A DNA stretch of 49,480 bases from Deltaproteobacteria bacterium (GTDB lineage Bacteria; Desulfobacterota; Syntrophobacteria; Syntrophobacterales; Syntrophobacteraceae). Both the position numbers and the translations under genes were made by a program. The first letter of the stretch is position 1; the number at the start of each line of letters is the position of its first letter. The stretch covers positions 1-49,480 of the forward strand of contig JAKAJS010000259.1 in NCBI GenBank assembly GCA_021813685.1. Reading direction: 5' to 3'. The notes beneath the pieces were generated by a model. It worked only from the letters and a program-made list of their open reading frames with translations. It ran no database searches and was not told where the DNA came from. Shown in pieces: positions 7,402 through 17,103 of the stretch.

Positions 7402-9333
7402 ATGAACCGATTCTATATAACGACCCCGATCTACTATGTTAATGCCGAACCGCACATCGGCCATGCCTATACCACTATCGTCGCCGACGTAATGAACCGC
7501 TTCCAGAAGATGACGGGGCGCACGACCTTCTTTCTCACCGGGACCGATGAGCACGGGGATAAAATCGCCCAGGCCGCCAGGGCCTCGGGAATCGCCCCCA
7601 AGGAATACGCAGACAGGATAAGCGGGCTTTTCCGAAAGACCTGGCCCAAACTGGGCGTTGAAAACGACAAGTTCATCCGGACCACCGATCCCGAGCATGT
7701 CAAGACCGTCCAGTACGTGTTGCAGAAGGTCTACGACGCCGGGGAAATCTATTTCAGCACCTACAAGGGGCTCTACTGCGTCGGGTGCGAACGCTTCTAC
7801 ATGGAGCGGGAACTGGTCGACGGCAAATGCCCCGATCATGACACGGTCCCCGTCGAGCGCGAGGAATCAAACTACTTCTTCAAGATGAGCAAATACCAGG
7901 ATTGGCTCATCGAACACCTCAAATCCCACCCGGACTGCATCCGCCCCGAAAGGTACCGAAACGAGGTGCTCTCGTTTTTGCGGGAACCTCTCGAAGACCT
8001 TTGCATCTCCCGGCCGGCCGAGCGGCTCGACTGGGGCATTCCGCTGCCCTTCGACCGGAAGTATGTGACCTACGTCTGGTTCGACGCTCTGCTCAACTAC
8101 GTCTCGGCCCTGGGATACCCCGACGGGGAACTGTTCGGGGAGTTCTGGCCGGTTGCCCAGCATTTGGTCGCCAAAGACATCCTCAAGCCCCACGGAATCT
8201 ACTGGCCCACCATGCTCAAGGCTGCCGGCATTCCCATGTACCAGCACCTGAACGTTCACGGCTACTGGAAGACCGAGGAAGGAAAAATGAGCAAGAGCCA
8301 CGGAACGGTGGTGCGCCCCCTCGACCTTGCTCCCGTCTACGGGCTCGACGCCTTTCGCTACTTCCTGTTGCGCGAGATGGTCTTCGGGCTCGACGCCAAC
8401 TTCAGTCGGGAAGCGCTCGTAGCGCGCATAAACGCAGACCTGGCAAACGACCTCGGAAATCTTTTCAGCCGCACCCTCGCCATGACCGAACGCTATTTTG
8501 AGGGAAATATCCCCCCGTTTTCCTCCGAAGCCGACGAAAGGGATCGGGACATGCAGGGAAAGGCGGAAAATGCGCTGCGCATTTTCCGCGAGGAGATGCC
8601 CGCTCTCGGGTTTCACAAGGCCCTTGCCGCGATATGGGAATGCATCGGTGCGGCCAATAAATACATCGATTCGGTGGCCCCCTGGAACCTGGCAAAAGAC
8701 GAGGGGCTTCTCCCGCGGCTAAAGACCGTCATGAGAACCCTTCTGGAAGTGAACGCAATCGTCGCCGTTCTCATCTCCCCGTTCATGCCCGAGACCTCCT
8801 CCCGGATGCTCGAGCGGCTGGGAATCGAGAAAAACCCCTCGGAGTTGCGGCTCGACCGGGATGCCGTATGGGGAACTTTGGCGGAGGGCAAAAAGGTCGT
8901 TAAGGGAGAATCGCTTTTCCCCCGGGTGGAAACGGAAGGCAAAAAGGCCGAAAAACCGGCGCAGGCCCCGAAGAAAGCCGAGACCGCAAAGAAGGTGGAA
9001 GAACCCGGTGCGCCTCGTATCGATATAGATCTTTTCCGCCAGGTCGATCTTCGGGTGGGCCTGGTTCTTAGCGCCGAAAAAGTCCCTCAGTCCGAAAAGC
9101 TGATGAAGCTCGTGGTCGATATCGGCGAAAAGAGGCAGATCGTGGCGGGAATCGCCAAGACGCATTCGCCTGCGGAGCTGGTAGGCAAGCAGGTTGTGCT
9201 CGTGGCCAACCTCAAGCCGGCTAAACTTATGGGAATCGAGTCGCACGGGATGATCCTGGCCGTGCGTGACGGAAATGACCTCAAACTGATCGTTCCGGAG
9301 GCGAAGGTCGCGCCCGGTGGCAGGATTTCGTGA
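7402..9333 (+). CDS. metG: Methionyl-tRNA synthetase
   Basis: Charges initiator and elongator tRNA-Met. Class I signature HIGH at residues 18-21 (AEPHIGHAYTT), KMSKS in GKMSKSHGTV, and a compact zinc knuckle (CVGCERFYMERELVDGKCPDH). After a Lys/Ala/Pro-rich linker the last 110 residues form an EMAPII-like tRNA-binding domain (IDIDLFRQVDLRVGLVLSAEKV to GGRIS), typical of dimeric bacterial MetG. 643 aa. The ATG at 7402 follows AAAGAGGAAG; an in-frame GTG at 7381 is a weaker choice. It is six bases before leuS. Confidence 0.95.
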   Translation: MNRFYITTPIYYVNAEPHIGHAYTTIVADVMNRFQKMTGRTTFFLTGTDEHGDKIAQAARASGIAPKEYADRISGLFRKTWPKLGVENDKFIRTTDPEHVKTVQYVLQKVYDAGEIYFSTYKGLYCVGCERFYMERELVDGKCPDHDTVPVEREESNYFFKMSKYQDWLIEHLKSHPDCIRPERYRNEVLSFLREPLEDLCISRPAERLDWGIPLPFDRKYVTYVWFDALLNYVSALGYPDGELFGEFWPVAQHLVAKDILKPHGIYWPTMLKAAGIPMYQHLNVHGYWKTEEGKMSKSHGTVVRPLDLAPVYGLDAFRYFLLREMVFGLDANFSREALVARINADLANDLGNLFSRTLAMTERYFEGNIPPFSSEADERDRDMQGKAENALRIFREEMPALGFHKALAAIWECIGAANKYIDSVAPWNLAKDEGLLPRLKTVMRTLLEVNAIVAVLISPFMPETSSRMLERLGIEKNPSELRLDRDAVWGTLAEGKKVVKGESLFPRVETEGKKAEKPAQAPKKAETAKKVEEPGAPRIDIDLFRQVDLRVGLVLSAEKVPQSEKLMKLVVDIGEKRQIVAGIAKTHSPAELVGKQVVLVANLKPAKLMGIESHGMILAVRDGNDLKLIVPEAKVAPGGRIS

Positions 9334-9339
9334 GGAGCC

Positions 9340-11829
9340 ATGGAACAAAAATATTCGCCCAAATCGATTGAGCAAAAATGGCAAACGTACTGGGAAAACT
9401 CCAGTATCTTCCAGGTTGGTGAAGACACAGGCAGGGAAAAATACTACCTGCTGGAAATGTTTCCCTATCCTTCCGGGCGCATCCACATGGGCCATGTGCG
9501 CAACTACACCATCGGCGACGTCGTTGCCCGCTTCATGCGCATGCGCGGCTACAATGTGCTCCACCCGATGGGGTGGGACGCCTTCGGGATGCCCGCCGAA
9601 AACGCCGCAATAAAGGCGGGGACCCATCCGGCAAAGTGGACCTACGACAATATCGACTATATGAAAAACCAGTTGAAACAACTGGGATTTTCTTACGACT
9701 GGTCGCGTGAAATCGCAACGTGCGACCCGAGCTACTACAGGTGGGAGCAGCTCTTTTTTCTCAAAATGTACGAGTCGGGCCTGGCCTACCGGAAAAGCTC
9801 CTATGTCAACTGGTGCTCGAAGTGTCAGACGGTGCTTGCTAACGAACAGGTGGAAGCCGGCGTCTGCTGGCGCTGTGACACCCCGGTCGTACAAAAAGAG
9901 ATGGAGCAGTGGTTTTACAAGATCACGCACTATGTCGACGAACTGTTGGAAAATACGCAGAAACTTCCCGGCTGGCCCGACCGGGTGCTGGTCATGCAGC
10001 AAAACTGGATAGGCAGAAGCACCGGGAGCATGCTCCGCTTTCCGCTCGAATCCGGAGAGGAAAGTATCCGGGTCTTCACGACCCGGGCCGATACGCTCTT
10101 TGGCGCAACGTTTCTCAGCCTTGCCCCGGAGCATCCGCTGGTCCCCGGGCTGTGCCGGGGAACGCCCCGGGAGGGGGCGGTCCTCGAATTTGTGGAACGG
10201 GCCAAGCAGTCCAAGCGAAATGAGCGCGAAGCGGGCCAGCTCGAAAAAGAGGGCGTTTTCACCGGCGGCTTCTGTATCAACCCGGTCACCGGGAAAAAAA
10301 TCCCCGTCTATGTCGCCAACTTCGTCCTCATGGCCTACGGCACGGGCGCGGTCATGGGGGTCCCGGCCCACGACCAGCGCGATTTTGAATTTGCAACCAA
10401 ATACGACCTGCCAATCGATGTGGTCGTAAAGCCCTCGGGACCGGCTCCGACACCCCTTTCCCGGGACCTCACCCACGCCCTGGAAGAGGACGGAACCCTG
10501 GTCGCTTCGGGCGAGTTTTCCGGAATGGAATCGGAGGCCGCACGGATCGCCATAACCGAGTCCCTGGCAAAAAAAGGGCTCGCAGAGCTCACCGTACAGC
10601 ACCGCCTTCGCGACTGGGGCATCTCGAGGCAGAGATACTGGGGCGCACCGATCCCGATCGTCTACTGCGAAACGTGCGGGGTCGTGCCGGTTCCCGAAAA
10701 GGACCTTCCGGTGGCACTCCCTCTCGATGTCGAACTTTTGGAAAACGGCGGCTCGCCCCTCCCCGTCCACGAGCCTTTCTATTCGACTACGTGTCCGCAA
10801 TGCGGGGGCAGAGCCAGGCGGGAAACCGACACGATGGACACCTTCGTCGAATCCTCCTGGTATTTTGCGCGCTACGCCTGCCCGGACTTCGACAGGGGGC
10901 CCCTCGATAAAAACCGGGTCAATTACTGGATGCCCGTCAACCAGTACATCGGCGGCATAGAGCACGCCGTGCTTCACCTGCTCTATTCGAGGTTCTTTGT
11001 AAAGGTCCTCCGGGACCTGGGGTATCTCGAAGTCGATGAGCCGTTCCAAAACCTGCTCACACAGGGAATGGTCATAAAGGACGGCTTCAAGATGAGCAAG
11101 TCCAAGGGAAACGTCGTAGACCCCGATGTCCTGATCAGGACCTACGGTGCGGATACCGTGCGCCTTTTTTGCCTTTTCGCCTCCCCGCCCGAAAAAGACC
11201 TCGACTGGAGCGACCAGGGAGTGGAAGGCTCTTTCCGGTTTCTGTCCCGGATCTGGAGGCTCGTTTCCGAAAACCTCGAGGCGATGCAATCCGCCGCTCC
11301 CCTCTCCGAGGGCGCGGAGCTTTCCGCAGACCTTGCGGGTCTTCGGCGCAAGGCCCACCAGACGATAAAAAAAGTCACCGAAGATATCGCCGACAGGTTT
11401 CATTTCAATACGGCCATCGCCGCAATCATGGAACTGGTGAACCTGATCTACCAGGTCCTAGAAAACAGCCAGGACGACCCGTTGCTGTGGCCCGTCGCAA
11501 AAGAAGCCGCCGAAGCCGTGGTGATCCTGTCATCCCCCATGGTTCCGCATATTTGCGAAGAACTCTGGCAGGCCCTGGGCCATGAGAAACTCCTCCTCGA
11601 CACCCCGTGGCCCACATGGGACGACCGGGCGCTTACAGCCGAGGAAATACTCATCGTCGTCCAGGTAAACGGAAAGCTTCGAAGCAGGATAAGCGTCCCG
11701 GCAGATGCGACCGACAGGCAAACCGAAGAGATTGCTCTTAAAGACCCCAAACTCAGGGATTTTCTCGGGGATAAGCAGCCGCGAAAAGTGGTCGTGGTGC
11801 CCAAAAAGTTGATAAATATAGTAATCTAA
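9340..11829 (+). CDS. leuS: Leucyl-tRNA synthetase
   Basis: Class I synthetase of 829 aa. HMGH is at residues 49-52 ([16 protein letters not shown]), the CP1 editing domain includes the conserved [14 protein letters not shown], and KMSKS occurs in [17 protein letters not shown]-terminal anticodon-binding helical domain and a short terminal domain follow. GGAGCC precedes the ATG, six bases after metG. The gene is followed by a palindromic CCCCC/GGGGG repeat region rather than an ordinary terminator. A long open frame antisense to metG-leuS is a by-product of codon bias. Confidence 0.95.
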   Translation: MEQKYSPKSIEQKWQTYWENSSIFQVGEDTGREKYYLLEMFPYPSGRIHMGHVRNYTIGDVVARFMRMRGYNVLHPMGWDAFGMPAENAAIKAGTHPAKWTYDNIDYMKNQLKQLGFSYDWSREIATCDPSYYRWEQLFFLKMYESGLAYRKSSYVNWCSKCQTVLANEQVEAGVCWRCDTPVVQKEMEQWFYKITHYVDELLENTQKLPGWPDRVLVMQQNWIGRSTGSMLRFPLESGEESIRVFTTRADTLFGATFLSLAPEHPLVPGLCRGTPREGAVLEFVERAKQSKRNEREAGQLEKEGVFTGGFCINPVTGKKIPVYVANFVLMAYGTGAVMGVPAHDQRDFEFATKYDLPIDVVVKPSGPAPTPLSRDLTHALEEDGTLVASGEFSGMESEAARIAITESLAKKGLAELTVQHRLRDWGISRQRYWGAPIPIVYCETCGVVPVPEKDLPVALPLDVELLENGGSPLPVHEPFYSTTCPQCGGRARRETDTMDTFVESSWYFARYACPDFDRGPLDKNRVNYWMPVNQYIGGIEHAVLHLLYSRFFVKVLRDLGYLEVDEPFQNLLTQGMVIKDGFKMSKSKGNVVDPDVLIRTYGADTVRLFCLFASPPEKDLDWSDQGVEGSFRFLSRIWRLVSENLEAMQSAAPLSEGAELSADLAGLRRKAHQTIKKVTEDIADRFHFNTAIAAIMELVNLIYQVLENSQDDPLLWPVAKEAAEAVVILSSPMVPHICEELWQALGHEKLLLDTPWPTWDDRALTAEEILIVVQVNGKLRSRISVPADATDRQTEEIALKDPKLRDFLGDKQPRKVVVVPKKLINIVI

Positions 11830-11872
11830 TGTCCATTGGGAAACCCGAGAACGCGACGGGTGATGCGAACCA

Positions 11873-12043
11873 AAGTCCCCCTTTGAAAAAGGGGGATTTA
11901 GGGGGATTTTCTCAGGAAATCAGATGGATACTTTCGTGAAATCCCCCCTGCCCCCCTTTTTCAAAGGTGGGTTCAGTTCAGTCCCAGCCGCCTTTTCAAG
12001 AGGGGGCCGGTTCAATCCTGTCCCCCTTTGCAGAAGGGGGAAT
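11873..12043. repeat. Palindromic CCCCCTTT/AAAGGGGG repeat element
   Basis: Left arm 11873-11912 and right arm 11938-11972 are near-perfect reverse complements built from TCCCCCTTTGAAAAAGGGGG and ATTTAGGGGGATTT units. A shorter copy, TCCCCCTTTGCAGAAGGGGGA, is at 12020-12040. Related copies occur near 37650 and 44425. The folded arms could stop or stabilise leuS transcripts. It fills most of the gap between leuS and lptE; no gene is seen there. Confidence 0.8.
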
Positions 12044-12200
12044 CCGGTCCAGTCCGTGACTGACATGGGTTTCCGGATGGACACCGATCTAAACTGAACA
12101 CCGCGGAGTGTCGGCCATGACTGTACGAAATTTTCCAGGGACACTGAAAAGAGCGCTTCACGCATACTCGGGGCGCCGGGAAACCTCGGAAAGCCCTCGG

Positions 12201-12770
12201 ATGCGCTTCTCGCTTCCCGCTTCCCGCTTCCCGCTCCTCTTTGTTGTGGCCTGCCTCGCGCTTATCTCGCTTTCTTCGTGCGGCTACCAGTTTTCCGGGC
12301 AGGGCGAGGGGCCCGAACCCGGGCTCACCTGTATCTCCATCCCGGTGTTCAAAAACGACACCTCCGAGCCCAATGCCGGGGCGATTTTCGCCGGCGCCCT
12401 CAGACAGCAATTCATGAGGAAAGGCGATATGAAAGTAGTGCCGGAAAACCAGGCGCAGGCCATTTTCCAGGGCACGGTCAAACGCATCTTCGCCGTCCCG
12501 GTCGGCCACAACCCCGTTCCCACCGTTTCCGAACGGATTGCGGTGGAAAACAGGCTCTACATGGTCGTAAGCATCCGCTGCGTGGATACAAGGACACACA
12601 AGGTGATCTGGCAGGACCCCAATTTGACCTCCTTTAAAGTCTACCAGATTGACGACAATCCGCTGCAGCCCCAGCCTTTGACCGGTTTTGAAAACAGGCA
12701 GAACGCGATCCTCTATCTAGCCAGGGAAACGGCCAGGCGCGTTCACGACAGATTCCTGAGCAACTTCTGA
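12201..12770 (+). CDS. lptE: LptE-like LPS-assembly lipoprotein
   Basis: Outer-membrane lipoprotein that plugs and assists LptD in lipopolysaccharide export. The start at 12201 gives a 26-residue lipoprotein signal peptide ending LSLSSC, with Cys27 as lipidation site followed by GYQF, the classic LptE beginning. The body (SIPVFKNDTSEPNAG and VSIRCVDTRTHKVIWQD) matches the LptE/LptA-assist fold; 189 aa. In-frame starts at 12108 (GTG) and 12117 (ATG) would add a hydrophilic 28- to 31-residue extension before the signal and are less likely, though the 12201 ATG has a weak ribosome site. Residues 2-13 are encoded by the dispersed heptamer repeat. The position between leuS and holA is conserved in Gram-negatives. 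It overlaps holA by one base (TGATG). Confidence 0.85.
   Translation: MRFSLPASRFPLLFVVACLALISLSSCGYQFSGQGEGPEPGLTCISIPVFKNDTSEPNAGAIFAGALRQQFMRKGDMKVVPENQAQAIFQGTVKRIFAVPVGHNPVPTVSERIAVENRLYMVVSIRCVDTRTHKVIWQDPNLTSFKVYQIDDNPLQPQPLTGFENRQNAILYLARETARRVHDRFLSNF
12203..12237. repeat. Heptamer repeat inside lptE signal-peptide code
   Basis: Five CTTCTCG/CTTCCCG units (reverse orientation of the family at 1-147) lie within the lptE reading frame. Three 7-bp units make 21 bp, so the frame is kept and gives a seven-residue period, RFSLPAS then RFPLL. Confidence 0.85.
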
Positions 12771-13792
12771 TGGAGGCTGAAAATTTCCTGAAAAGCCTGC
12801 GCGGCGAAAAAATCGACCCGGTCTATCTTTTCATCGGGCCGGCCGCCTTCCTCATGCGGGAAGCCTGGGACAGGCTGCTCTCGACTCTTCTTTCCGGAAA
12901 GAGCGGCGGGCGTCTCAACGGAGAGCGTCTGCAGGCAAAGGAAATCGACCCTTCCGAGCTAATCGCCCGGCTTGCCGTCATTCCCATGTTCGGCGGGCGA
13001 CGGATTGTCCTGGTCGAAAATGTGGAGGCATGGGGCAAACCCGCTCTTTCGACCCTCGAGGCTTTTGTGCCGCGCCTCCCCGCCTCGGCCTGCCTCGTTA
13101 TGACCGCCTCCGGCAGGAAAACCATCGAAGGGCTCGCGAAGGCGGTCGAAGCCAAAGGCAAAGTTATCGTCTTCAAGGCTCCGGCCGAGAGGGAGGCTCC
13201 ACGCTGGCTCATAGAGCGGGCCAAACAGATGGGCAAGACCCTTTCCAGCAGGGCTGCCTACCTCCTGGTGGAAACCTGCGGTGCCGATTTTCAGACCCTC
13301 GCCTCGGAACTGGAAAAGATCTGCACCTTTGCGGGAGAAAGAGACCGCATCGAAGCCGAAGACGTTCTGGAAGCCGCCGGCTCGCACAGAACTTTTTCCG
13401 CCTTCGATCTGCTCGATCAGATCAAAGGGCGAGAGGCGGACAAGGCCCTCGTGTCCCTACGGAGCCTGCTCGCCTCAGGCGAAAATCCCCTCAAAATACT
13501 CTCAACGCTTGCCTGGCAGATTCGAATCGTTTGGCAGGTAAAAGACGGACTACGGCAGGGCATACCCGAATCCCAACTCGCCGGCCGGGTCGGAGCACAC
13601 CCCTTCGTGGTGAAAAAGGCCAGGGAACAGGCCGGCCGCTTCTCGGACGCTTATCTCTACAAAGTGATCGAAGCCGTCGGCCAAACCGATATCGCGATGA
13701 AAAGCACGGGCATCTCCCCCGAACTGCTGCTCGAAGACCTGGTGCTGGACCTCACCCGTGCCGGTGCAACCCCTGCGGCTACAGAGCGTTGA
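12770..13792 (+). CDS. holA: DNA polymerase III subunit delta
   Basis: Clamp-loader wrench subunit that opens the beta clamp. It has 340 aa, the usual length, with the delta-family pattern PVYLFIGPAAFLMREAWDRL at the N-terminus, MFGGRRIVLVENVEAW in the first domain, and the C-terminal collar segment GENPLKILSTLAWQIRIVWQVKDGL. The ATG shares one base with the lptE stop. The last 14 bp overlap the end of rpsT on the other strand, a gene order (leuS-lptE-holA, rpsT) widespread in proteobacteria. Confidence 0.9.
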   Translation: MEAENFLKSLRGEKIDPVYLFIGPAAFLMREAWDRLLSTLLSGKSGGRLNGERLQAKEIDPSELIARLAVIPMFGGRRIVLVENVEAWGKPALSTLEAFVPRLPASACLVMTASGRKTIEGLAKAVEAKGKVIVFKAPAEREAPRWLIERAKQMGKTLSSRAAYLLVETCGADFQTLASELEKICTFAGERDRIEAEDVLEAAGSHRTFSAFDLLDQIKGREADKALVSLRSLLASGENPLKILSTLAWQIRIVWQVKDGLRQGIPESQLAGRVGAHPFVVKKAREQAGRFSDAYLYKVIEAVGQTDIAMKSTGISPELLLEDLVLDLTRAGATPAATER

Positions 13793-14039
13793 CCCTGCGA
13801 GTCAGACGCGATATTTTCCGCGAAGCCGTATTCTTGTGAATAACACCCTTGGAAGCGGCTACGGCAATCACCGAAACGGCCTTCTTCAACTCTTCGGCGG
13901 CCTTCTCGGGAGCCTTGCCGGCCACGGCCTCATCCAGGCCCCTTATAACGGTCTTCATTCTGGTCTTGCAGGAGCGGTTTCTCACCCGCTGCTCTTCGCT
14001 CTGCCTTGCCCTCTTGATCGCTGACTTATGGTTTGCCAA
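13779..14039 (-). CDS. rpsT: 30S ribosomal protein S20
   Basis: Binds 16S rRNA early in 30S assembly. Translates as (M)ANHKSAIKRARQSEEQRVRN to RRVNAL, 86 residues, the standard S20 length. The start is TTG at 14039: S20 proteins begin MANHKSA, TTG is exactly at that Met position, and AAGGAG lies seven to eight bases upstream. An in-frame ATG at 14057 would put residues before the conserved start and lies upstream of the ribosome site. The promoter is at 14109-14136. It converges on holA with a 14-bp overlap. Confidence 0.95.
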   Translation of the reverse strand: MANHKSAIKRARQSEEQRVRNRSCKTRMKTVIRGLDEAVAGKAPEKAAEELKKAVSVIAVAASKGVIHKNTASRKISRLTRRVNAL

Positions 14040-14108
14040 TCCCAATCTCCTTAGCATTCACGGCTTGATTAACGGCGTTAGCTTCTTCAACCACACGAAA
14101 AAATGACT

Positions 14109-14136
14109 TATATACCGCAAAAAGCCGTGATGTCAA
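14109..14136 (-). promoter_or_regulatory. Promoter for rpsT
   Basis: Minus strand: perfect -35 TTGACA (complement of 14131-14136), 16-bp spacer, -10 TATATA (complement of 14109-14114). The -35 box overlaps the ftsH stop codon at 14133, so rpsT can be transcribed independently of ftsH. The leader to the TTG is about 60 nt. Confidence 0.7.
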
Positions 14137-16091
14137 GTCGAGATTGGCGGGCTCGTTGCGTTGTGCCCGGCCCCGAGACTCGATTCCTCCCCGTCAAGTT
14201 TCGCCCTCACCTCGTCCTGGAACTTCTTCAACTCCTCGCCGTCTATGGTTTCCCTTTCAAGCAATATCCTCGCAAGCTTTTCGAGCATCTGCCTCTGCTC
14301 GGTCAGGATTTTGTGCACTGCCTCGTGGGTTTTTTCGATCATCCCCACCATTTCTTCATCGATCTGTTGGGCGGTCTTTTCACTAAAATCCCTCTCGCGC
14401 CCGCCAAAACCAAGATCGAGGTGCGCCGAGCGCGATTCCCGCACGTAAGTCAAGGGGCCGAGCTTTTCGCTCATCCCGTATTCCATGATCATGCGCCGGG
14501 CAATATCGGTTGCACGCTGCAGATCGTTTTGGGCGCCTGTGGAAATGTCTCCGAAAACGATCTCCTCGGAAACCCTGCCGCCCAGAAGCACCTTGAGCCT
14601 GGCAAGAAGCTCCCCGCGTGTCATGAGATATCTGTCTTCGGTAGGAAGCTGCTGGGTGTAGCCAAGGGCTGCGATGCCGCGCGGAATGATCGAGATTTTA
14701 CTCACCGGGTCCGTGTTTTTGAGACTCATCGCCACCAGGGCGTGGCCCGATTCGTGATAGGCCACGATTTCCTTTTCCTTGGGGTTCATGGCCCTGTTTC
14801 TTTTTTCCAGTCCGCCGATGATCCTGTCGGCAGCCTCCTGGAACTCGGACATGGTGACATCTTCCCGGTTGCGCCTGGCTGCAATGAGGGCCGCTTCGTT
14901 GATGAGATTGGCCAGATCGGCTCCCACAAATCCGGGGGTCATCGCGGCGATTTTCTTTAAATCGACGTCCGGGCCCAGTTTGACCTGCTGTGCGTGCACG
15001 TTCAAAATGGCTTCTCTGCCCCGGATATCGGGCTTGTCGATGGCTACATGCCGATCGAAACGGCCGGCACGCAAGAGCGCCGGGTCCAAAATTTCCGGGC
15101 GGTTCGTTGCAGCCATGATGATTACTCCGGCCCTCGGGTCGAAGCCGTCCATTTCGACCAGGAGCTGATTGAGCGTCTGCTCCCTCTCGTCATGGCCGCC
15201 GATAGGGTTGAGGCCACGCGCCTTTCCCAAAGCGTCCAGTTCGTCGACGAAAATGATGCACGGCGCATGCTCTTTGGCCTGCCCGAAAAGGTCGCGCACG
15301 CGCGCAGCGCCCACCCCTACAAACATCTCCACAAATTCAGAACCGCTCATGCTGAAAAAGGGCACTCCAGCCTCCCCGGCCACCGCACGCGCAAGAAGCG
15401 TCTTGCCCGTCCCCGGCGCCCCCACCAGCAGGACTCCCTTGGGAATCTTTCCCCCCAGCTTCTCGAATTTGCCGGGATCTTTCAGAAAATCGACCACCTC
15501 TTCCAGCTCGGCCTTCGCCTCGTCTATTCCGGCTACATCGTCGAAGGTTACGCCGATCTCTTTTTCCGCGTAAATCTTCACCTTCGCCTTGCCTACGGAA
15601 AGTACCCCCTGAGGCCCACTTCCCATGCGTCGCATCAGTAAACTCCACACAAAGAAAAAGATCCCCAGCGGCACCACCCAGCTCAGCAGGGTCCCTATCC
15701 ATCTGTCCCCCGTTGAGCCTCTGTATTTTATTCCATGTGTTTCCAGCTCATTTACGAGCCCCGGATCCTCGACCCGAACCGCACTGACGATCTTGGCTGG
15801 TTGTTTGTTGTCGCCATTTTTCAAAGTGGCGGTGACCAGATCGGGGCCGACGACCACCGAAGCCACCTTCCCGCTCTTTATCAACTCCTTGAACTGCGAA
15901 TAGGGAATCCGGTTGGTCTGCTGCTCCGACAAAATACTCTGAAACCAGAAGATCACGAGTACTGCCAGGATGAAATACCAGATGGAAAAATGGACCTTTC
16001 TCTGGTCCGGCCTGCGATCTCCACCGTTTGAGGGGCCCCTGAAACGGTTAATCCATTTGGTCAAAGGGTCTTTTTGCTGGTTACCGGCCAT
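14133..16091 (-). CDS. ftsH: ATP-dependent zinc metalloprotease FtsH
   Basis: Membrane-anchored AAA+ protease that degrades membrane and regulatory proteins. Two transmembrane segments (about residues 36-54 and 132-152) flank a small periplasmic domain. Walker A GAPGTGKT is at 224-231, Walker B IIFVDE at 279-284, and the arginine-finger region RAGRFDRH follows. The zinc site is HESGH at 446-450 (HEAGH in many relatives; Ser is tolerated). 652 aa. The ATG at 16091 has GAGGGAAA upstream, with its promoter at 16193-16220. It is followed by rpsT on the same strand. Confidence 0.95.
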   Translation of the reverse strand: MAGNQQKDPLTKWINRFRGPSNGGDRRPDQRKVHFSIWYFILAVLVIFWFQSILSEQQTNRIPYSQFKELIKSGKVASVVVGPDLVTATLKNGDNKQPAKIVSAVRVEDPGLVNELETHGIKYRGSTGDRWIGTLLSWVVPLGIFFFVWSLLMRRMGSGPQGVLSVGKAKVKIYAEKEIGVTFDDVAGIDEAKAELEEVVDFLKDPGKFEKLGGKIPKGVLLVGAPGTGKTLLARAVAGEAGVPFFSMSGSEFVEMFVGVGAARVRDLFGQAKEHAPCIIFVDELDALGKARGLNPIGGHDEREQTLNQLLVEMDGFDPRAGVIIMAATNRPEILDPALLRAGRFDRHVAIDKPDIRGREAILNVHAQQVKLGPDVDLKKIAAMTPGFVGADLANLINEAALIAARRNREDVTMSEFQEAADRIIGGLEKRNRAMNPKEKEIVAYHESGHALVAMSLKNTDPVSKISIIPRGIAALGYTQQLPTEDRYLMTRGELLARLKVLLGGRVSEEIVFGDISTGAQNDLQRATDIARRMIMEYGMSEKLGPLTYVRESRSAHLDLGFGGRERDFSEKTAQQIDEEMVGMIEKTHEAVHKILTEQRQMLEKLARILLERETIDGEELKKFQDEVRAKLDGEESSLGAGHNATSPPIST

Positions 16092-16192
16092 TTTCCCTCT
16101 TTCCGTGACTGCGTCTGCTCACTGTCTGCACCCATTTCCGGTCTCAGCCGCCAAATTGCCCGATGCCGGGTTGCGACTGACGGAACTTATTA

Positions 16193-16220
16193 AATATATT
16201 ACACCATGAATTGCGTGCAA
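16193..16220 (-). promoter_or_regulatory. Promoter for ftsH
   Basis: Minus strand: TTGCAC (complement of 16215-16220), 16-bp spacer, TATATT (complement of 16193-16198), about 100 bases before the ftsH ATG. It looks like a housekeeping sigma site; no heat-shock sigma-32 pattern was seen. Confidence 0.55.
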
Positions 16221-16287
16221 TCCAGAATCATAAAAGAGAGCCGTGCGAAGATTGCACGAAAACATGCCCACGGAGCACAAAATTTGC

Positions 16288-16315
16288 TTGCACTAAATCA
16301 ACGCCACATTAATAT
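16288..16315 (+). promoter_or_regulatory. Promoter for mlaA
   Basis: TTGCAC (16288-16293), 16-bp spacer, TAATAT (16310-16315), divergent from the ftsH promoter and about 40 bases before the mlaA ATG. Confidence 0.55.
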
Positions 16316-16356
16316 AGGATGACTCTGTTCACATGCAGAATGAGGAGGCAATTCGA

Positions 16357-17103
16357 ATGCGAAAGTTCCCCTGCTATGCCGCAACGCTTTTTTTCCCCCT
16401 GATTTTTGGCCTTTTGTGCTCTCCTATCCCGGCCGGGGCTCAGGTCTTCACCAATCAGGAGCAATCCGTCGGCCTTCAACCGAGCCAAACCGAGCAACAG
16501 GTCTACGATCCCTATGAACGCACCAACAGGAAGGTCTTTAACTTTAACGACCGCCTCTTTTCCGATGTCGTCAGACCGATAACCAGGGTGTACAGGAAAT
16601 TGCCCGAACCGGTGCGCAAGGTTTTCCGCAACGGGTTTCAAAACCTCGAAGAACCCTCCTACTTCGTCAATTTCGTCCTGCAGGGAAAGCCTCGCAGGGC
16701 CGGCGACGAAATGACACGCTTTGTCATAAATTCGACCGTCGGTGTGGGCGGCATGTTCGATGTGGCCCACAATGCCTGCGGAATCGAGCAGCACGGTGCC
16801 GATTTCGGCCAGACCCTGGGCATATGGGGCTTTCAGCCCGGGCCCTACCTGGTGGTCCCCGCCCTTGGCCCCTCGGATCCAAGAGACCTTGCGGGCTTTG
16901 CGGCCGATTCGGTCATGGACCCCCTTTTCTGGGTCCCGGGGCCATTCTGGGTCACCATTCCCCCCAGTTTTGTAAAATATGTGGGCCAGGCTTCGGACAA
17001 TATCGACAATTACGAGGCGTTGAAAAAGGCCTCCCTCGACCCCTACGTCGCCATGCGAAACGCCTACATGCAGAACCGGGAGCACGTCATCACCGAAAAA
17101 TAA
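16357..17103 (+). CDS. mlaA: MlaA/VacJ-family outer-membrane lipid-asymmetry protein
   Basis: MlaA removes phospholipids from the outer leaflet of the outer membrane and passes them to the Mla shuttle. The conserved block DPYERTNRKVFNFND and the later TVGVGGMFDVA...DFGQTLGIWG, GPYLVVPALGPSDPRD are diagnostic. 248 aa from the ATG at 16357, which has TGAGGAGG upstream; an in-frame ATG at 16333 lies before that site. The N-terminal signal ends around AGAQ, but no proper lipobox is seen: the cysteine in GLLCSP has Leu at -1. It may therefore be secreted by signal peptidase I rather than lipidated. No other mla genes are adjacent. Confidence 0.9.
   Translation: MRKFPCYAATLFFPLIFGLLCSPIPAGAQVFTNQEQSVGLQPSQTEQQVYDPYERTNRKVFNFNDRLFSDVVRPITRVYRKLPEPVRKVFRNGFQNLEEPSYFVNFVLQGKPRRAGDEMTRFVINSTVGVGGMFDVAHNACGIEQHGADFGQTLGIWGFQPGPYLVVPALGPSDPRDLAGFAADSVMDPLFWVPGPFWVTIPPSFVKYVGQASDNIDNYEALKKASLDPYVAMRNAYMQNREHVITEK

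Noticed and set aside
8719..11403. 894-codon open frame antisense to metG and leuS
   Set aside because: It has no ribosome site and its protein shows no domain; it lies exactly opposite two certain genes. Long antisense frames are expected where GC-rich codon bias avoids TTA, CTA and TCA in the sense strand.
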